Source of the DNA: Unio delphinus
Lineage: Eukaryota > Mollusca > Bivalvia > Unionida > Unionidae
Direction: 5' to 3'
DNA length: 64,000 nt
Assembly (NCBI GenBank): GCA_029339505.1
Contig: JAQISU010000246.1
Span: 2,134,501-2,198,500 of the forward strand
Numbering within the stretch: position 1 is the stretch's first letter; each line of letters opens with the position of its first letter. The position numbers and the translations under genes are program-made. The notes beneath the pieces are model-generated. The model did not search any database, was not told the origin of the DNA, and saw nothing but the letters and a program-made list of their open reading frames with translations. This document shows positions 60,208 through 64,000 of this stretch, in pieces.

Positions 60208-60223
60208 GGCCCTTTTCAGGGCC
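60208..60223 (+). terminator. Histone-type 3' stem-loop at the right repeat edge
   Basis: GGCCCTTTTCAGGGCC preceded by CCAAA and followed by ACTCA, the metazoan histone consensus context, with CTCGAAAAGA 12 nt later. It is the inverted copy of 40245-40260. Confidence 0.95.
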
Positions 60224-60563
60224 ACTCATAAGTCTCGAAAAGATAGTAGCTTTCATTGCCACCCTTTTTTTCCCTTGTTTTATTTCCCATGTTATATTTC
60301 CCTTGAGGCTATATAGTCCCACTATGTTCCATTTCCCTTGAGGCTATATAGACCCACTATGTTCAATTTCCCTTGACGCTATACAGATCCCCCATGTTCC
60401 ATTTCCCTTGAGGCTATAGTGTCCCAAGCTGTTTTGAGGCTATAGTGTCCCAAGCTGTTTTTGACTGGATTTTCCCTTGAGGCTATAAATCTTGAGGCTA
60501 TAGTGTCCCAAGCACTTTTTGACTGGATTTTCCATTGAGGCTATAGTGTCCCCTATTACTACT
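60208..60563. repeat. Right terminal inverted repeat (356 bp)
   Basis: Inverted copy of 39905-40260, equal length, with the same TTGAGGCTATA subrepeats and end CCCCTATTACTACT. Confidence 0.95.
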
Positions 60564-60569
60564 CTTGCG
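60564..60569. repeat. Target-site duplication, right (CTTGCG)
   Basis: Matches 39899-39904. Confidence 0.95.
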
Positions 60570-60660
60570 TTACGAACTATTGGCTCGCGTTACGAACTAG
60601 TGCCCTCGCGTCACAAATTAGTGTCTTGCGTTACGAACTATAATGCCCAGCATGATAACG
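60564..60660. repeat. Short tandem GCGTTACGAACTA repeat at the insertion site
   Basis: Four degenerate units of about 20-24 bp (GCGTTACGAACTATTGGCTC etc.) start at the right edge and include CTTGCG itself twice. They are not visible on the left flank except for the single CTTGCG, so the insertion was at the edge of the array. Confidence 0.8.
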
Positions 60661-61417
<757 letters not shown>

Positions 61418-61441
61418 ATGGATATTGTTATTTTTATACAG

Positions 61442-61645
61442 ACAGATATAATTAAAGAACGTTACCTGGGCGGTGTTGCTGTGCTGTGTTATGGACATCT
61501 TGCGACGGAGACAATCTATGGTCTAAATTTTTCCATTGACAATTGCGAGGTAGAATATGTATGCATGACGCCAATTAATTTTTACGAGTTCATACGTTTG
61601 GAAGACATTGAACAAGATCAGCCCAGAACCTATCTAACCCACCAG
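61442..61645 (+). CDS. GH3-domain protein, downstream exon (68 codons)
   Basis: Acceptor TTTTTATACAG at 61441 and donor ACCAG/GTGAGC at 61645/61646. Both junctions are phase 0, matching the donor at 39549. The frame reads [20 protein letters not shown], then [10 protein letters not shown] and FYEFIRLED, the GH3 pattern with the ATE segment and the FYEFI motif. Downstream exons with the remaining C-terminal domain are not visible before 64000. Confidence 0.75.
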
Positions 61646-62870
61646 GTGAGCCAGATATGTTGAACTTTCCAATTAAAGTTTTGAATGAATAATATTGCGT
61701 GCACTCATTGGAATTCTCTATATGTACCTACGAACACATAACAATAGAAAGTGCAGCAGAAGTCAAGAATTACATACAGAAATACGTACACATTTATAAA
61801 GGTAATGGCACAGGAGCACAATACTAGCTACGTAGTGCACAGAAAGTTGATATTATCAAAAGACAAACTAATAAAGATAACTTAAGAATGGTTATTTTTA
61901 AATTACATGATAATGTTTTACAAATGTAAATCACACTCTTTTCAATTCATATACCTTCTCAGTCGAAACATCATCATGTATTAAATCTCTTCTTTAAGGT
62001 ATTTGATTGCAAAAATGATTGCATCCATTTGTATCTTCTTACGAAATGCAGAAGTTTCTATTCAGCTTCCAAGAAACCCGCAAGGGCTATTGGTCAACAC
62101 CAAATGCATGTCTGTCTGTATGTACGTGTCTGTACTTATTCACGTATTTTGTTCGTATGTACAACTATTGAAATTGCGTATAATAATGACCTTATCCATC
62201 AGAATATGTTATTCTTACAAACGCAACAGTCGTCACACAGGAAACACTGAAAAAATCTCTTCTTTTAGGTATTTGATTACATATTCAAATTAATGGACGA
62301 TGTTAAGTTCAGGATAACTGCCTGAACAAAGTTAAATTCCTACATCACAGATACAATCGGTTTTGCTTTGCTGTCTCATTGTGTTTGTATATAATGTTAA
62401 ATTACTACTGGATGGATATATATATTTAATTTTTTAAAAAATATTTTTGTTACCAAGTATCAATAAGTGATCGAATATCGGGCACGAATGAATGCTTATC
62501 TGTGTTCTGTTAGCACTGAAATTCTTTTATTAATTGCTAAAGGACACACAGACAGAGGCTTACGTTTGGTTGTGCCTTTATAAAATTAATTTTGATTATT
62601 ATAGTAGTTGGATTCAACATTCAGGTTCATTCAAAGATAATTTTTATTGGAGAACGGGATAACACCAGACTCAGCACTGAGCATAGTATGATGCCCTATC
62701 CACCCACCCCCCCAACCCCCGACCCCCAACCCAAACAAAAACAAAATGTGAAACTTAGCAAAACACCAATATCAAATATTACAAATATGGGAAATTACTA
62801 ATGTTACCATCATTCCAAATCAAAATATTGAAATGGTCATTCAGTTGTATCGTCAACAATTAATTTGATT
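61646..62870. other. Probable GH3 intron or intergenic DNA, nothing recognised
   Basis: Two similar ATCTCTTCTTT(A/T)AGGTATTTGATT segments occur near 61985 and 62253, a short local duplication. No exon is supported; short ORFs overlap in several frames. Confidence 0.45.
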
Positions 62871-63420
62871 CTTTTTCTGCTGCCATGTTGGGTCTGCCTC
62901 AGTAGGTTTCTCTTGCAGATCGGCCATAAGCGGAAGGTTTTCAGTGGTCACGTGGTTCTCTCAGTAGTACAGTTCAGAGTAGTACTCCACCCAACGCTCC
63001 ATCTGCTTGACCTGCAGACTGCAGTGGTGCTATCACTTTATTCGTGGGACCCATTGTTTTCTTAATGATATTGTACATGCCTCTGATGTTTCCGATATCT
63101 GCTGGTGACTGGATGCTCTGACAGAGTATTCATTGGCGCACTGCCTTGCTAACCTCTGCACTTTGTTTATGGTAGACCTGAATGCCTGTAGAGTCCTCTA
63201 GCGGCGGAGAGTTGGGGTGGGGGTTGTATTCCTGGTGAGCACTGCGACACCCTTATATGGATGGCGTGAGTGTGGCGAAGTTAGCCTCAAGCCAATCGTT
63301 GTTCCTTGACTCCTTCTTACCAAAGATCAGTGTGGCTGTGATGTACACAGACTCTCTGATGTGATCCTAACTCTCATTGGCATTGCCGTTGAAAGGTTAA
63401 TAATTAAACGTCTTGGAAAG
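62870..63420 (-). mobile_element. Decayed LINE ORF2 fragment
   Basis: On the minus strand broken frames read NDWLEANFATL, PLEDSTGIQVYHK, NIRGMYNIIKKTMGPTNK and QADGALGGVLL-like text, matching the linker between endonuclease and RT of CR1/RTE-like LINEs (MYDAIKKTMGPTN...ERWVEHY). Many stops; a fossil. Confidence 0.55.
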
Positions 63421-63579
63421 GGCATAAGTGAATTCCTCAGCCTTATCTAGTTATATATTGACTAATCACAAGTCGAATTAGAATTACTAATCATTTAATA
63501 AACTTACACTACTGGCATGCAAATAAACCAGTATTACCTCCAGGTGTATTGGATTTTTTCCTCCAAAAGTAGTCCAAGG

Positions 63580-63765
63580 TCCCCCAATTGACCGAGTGGT
63601 CTAAAGCGCTCTCCGTTACGGATCAATGCCATCTCATCTCTGTCTGCATGGACTCGAGTCTCAGATTCTGCAAGTGTAGGAATGTAAGAAAGCGTGCCAG
63701 TAGCTTCTTGTGGGTCGTTGCTTCTTTCCGGGAGATTTCCTGAAAAATAGCGTTAAACTTTACAA
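63580..63765 (+). repeat. tRNA-derived SINE
   Basis: ACCGAGTGGTCTAAAGCGCT (box A-like, 63591-63610) and GGACTCGAGTCTC (box B-like, about 63650-63662) with a body ending GCGTTAAACTTTACAATAAC. A tRNA Leu/Ser-type head; not foldable as an intact tRNA. Confidence 0.6.
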
Positions 63766-63849
63766 TAACAAGAACAACAGTTGTCCAAAATTACTTGTAC
63801 AAGTCATCCTTGAAGTGATACTTTTTGTTTGAGGTTTTCATTTCCTGAA

Positions 63850-64000
63850 CTGCAACTGATCCCACTCACGCTGCAGTCTGATTAGTGCCAAATTACCCAT
63901 TAAGTACCACGTGACCAACGATACCATCAGCACCATTGAAAACCTTCCACTCATGGCCAATCTGTACGAGAAACCTACTGAGGCAGACCGAAAGTAGGCC
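63850..64000 (+). mobile_element. Second LINE fragment of the same family, opposite orientation
   Basis: Near 63930 the plus strand reads ENLPLMANLYEKPTEADRK, matching the minus-strand sequence near 62900 (ENLPLMADLQEKPTEADP). The two fragments are inverted relative to each other; this one runs off the window end. Confidence 0.5.

Larger units (their letters stand above)
39905..60563. mobile_element. Element C: near-intact 20,659-bp Maverick/Polinton (adintovirus-like)
   Basis: Boundaries are exact. The ends begin AGTAGTAATAGGGG and finish CCCCTATTACTACT, with 356-bp inverted repeats (39905-40260 and 60208-60563) and perfect 6-bp direct repeats CTTGCG just outside (39899-39904 and 60564-60569). 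The AG...CT ends and 6-bp duplication are diagnostic for Polintons. All canonical genes are open: PolB, integrase, packaging ATPase, cysteine protease, major and minor capsid proteins. The only clear lesion is a one-base problem in a small gene at about 47054-47061. Near-identical terminal repeats and open genes indicate recent insertion, possibly still capable of replication. Confidence 0.97.

Overview
The window is animal nuclear DNA, most likely from a marine invertebrate; a mollusc is a guess. It has a split host gene with canonical splice sites, dense CA/TACA/GA/AT microsatellites, tRNA-derived SINEs, LINEs and an LTR retrotransposon. Genes are TATA-driven and there are no bacterial ribosome-binding sites. 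The dominant content is Maverick/Polinton (adintovirus-like) DNA in three states of preservation.

Region 1 (1-6660, element A): a decayed, very compact Polinton-like element of a lineage distinct from the others. It carries a divergent protein-primed type B DNA polymerase followed in frame by a superfamily 1 helicase and an HNH nuclease, a tail-to-tail integrase, a zinc ribbon joined to a parvovirus-type phospholipase A2, and a packaging ATPase. Stops and frameshifts break most genes. A 229-bp inverted-repeat unit (6695-6923) separates it from element B.

Region 2 (6923-30335, element B): a 5'-truncated, decayed Polinton closely related to the intact one. It holds integrase, membrane protein, penton, pVI-like protein, major capsid, zinc protein and protease remnants, and a diverged right terminus. 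It is split by a young 6.44-kb LTR retrotransposon (8037-14479; 5-bp target duplication, LTRs nearly identical, no reverse transcriptase), by two smaller insertions inside the capsid gene, and by two I-type LINE copies (21447-about 27830).

Region 3 (30336-39904): host DNA with microsatellites, a SINE, a 0.4-kb direct repeat and the 5' coding part of a GH3-domain gene. Its splice donor is at 39549/39550 and its next in-frame exon is 61442-61645.

Region 4 (39905-60563, element C): a near-intact 20,659-bp Polinton inserted in that GH3 intron. It has 356-bp terminal inverted repeats and a perfect 6-bp target duplication (CTTGCG). It encodes PolB, integrase, packaging ATPase, adenain-like protease, major and minor capsid proteins, basic core proteins, membrane proteins, a BIR protein and a zinc-knuckle protein. 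Genes fall into two classes. The central block has replication and virion genes with simple TATA promoters. The two arms hold five small, mostly coiled-coil or basic proteins. Four of these five have a TATA box plus a CAGTC-like initiator (three also share an upstream promoter box), and all five end in a perfect histone-mRNA-type 3' stem-loop followed by a purine-rich histone-downstream-like element. Two of the stem-loops are the inner ends of the terminal repeats. This arm-gene class is the most unusual signal in the window.

Region 5 (60564-64000): the second GH3 exon beside a large palindromic microsatellite, then SINE and LINE fragments.
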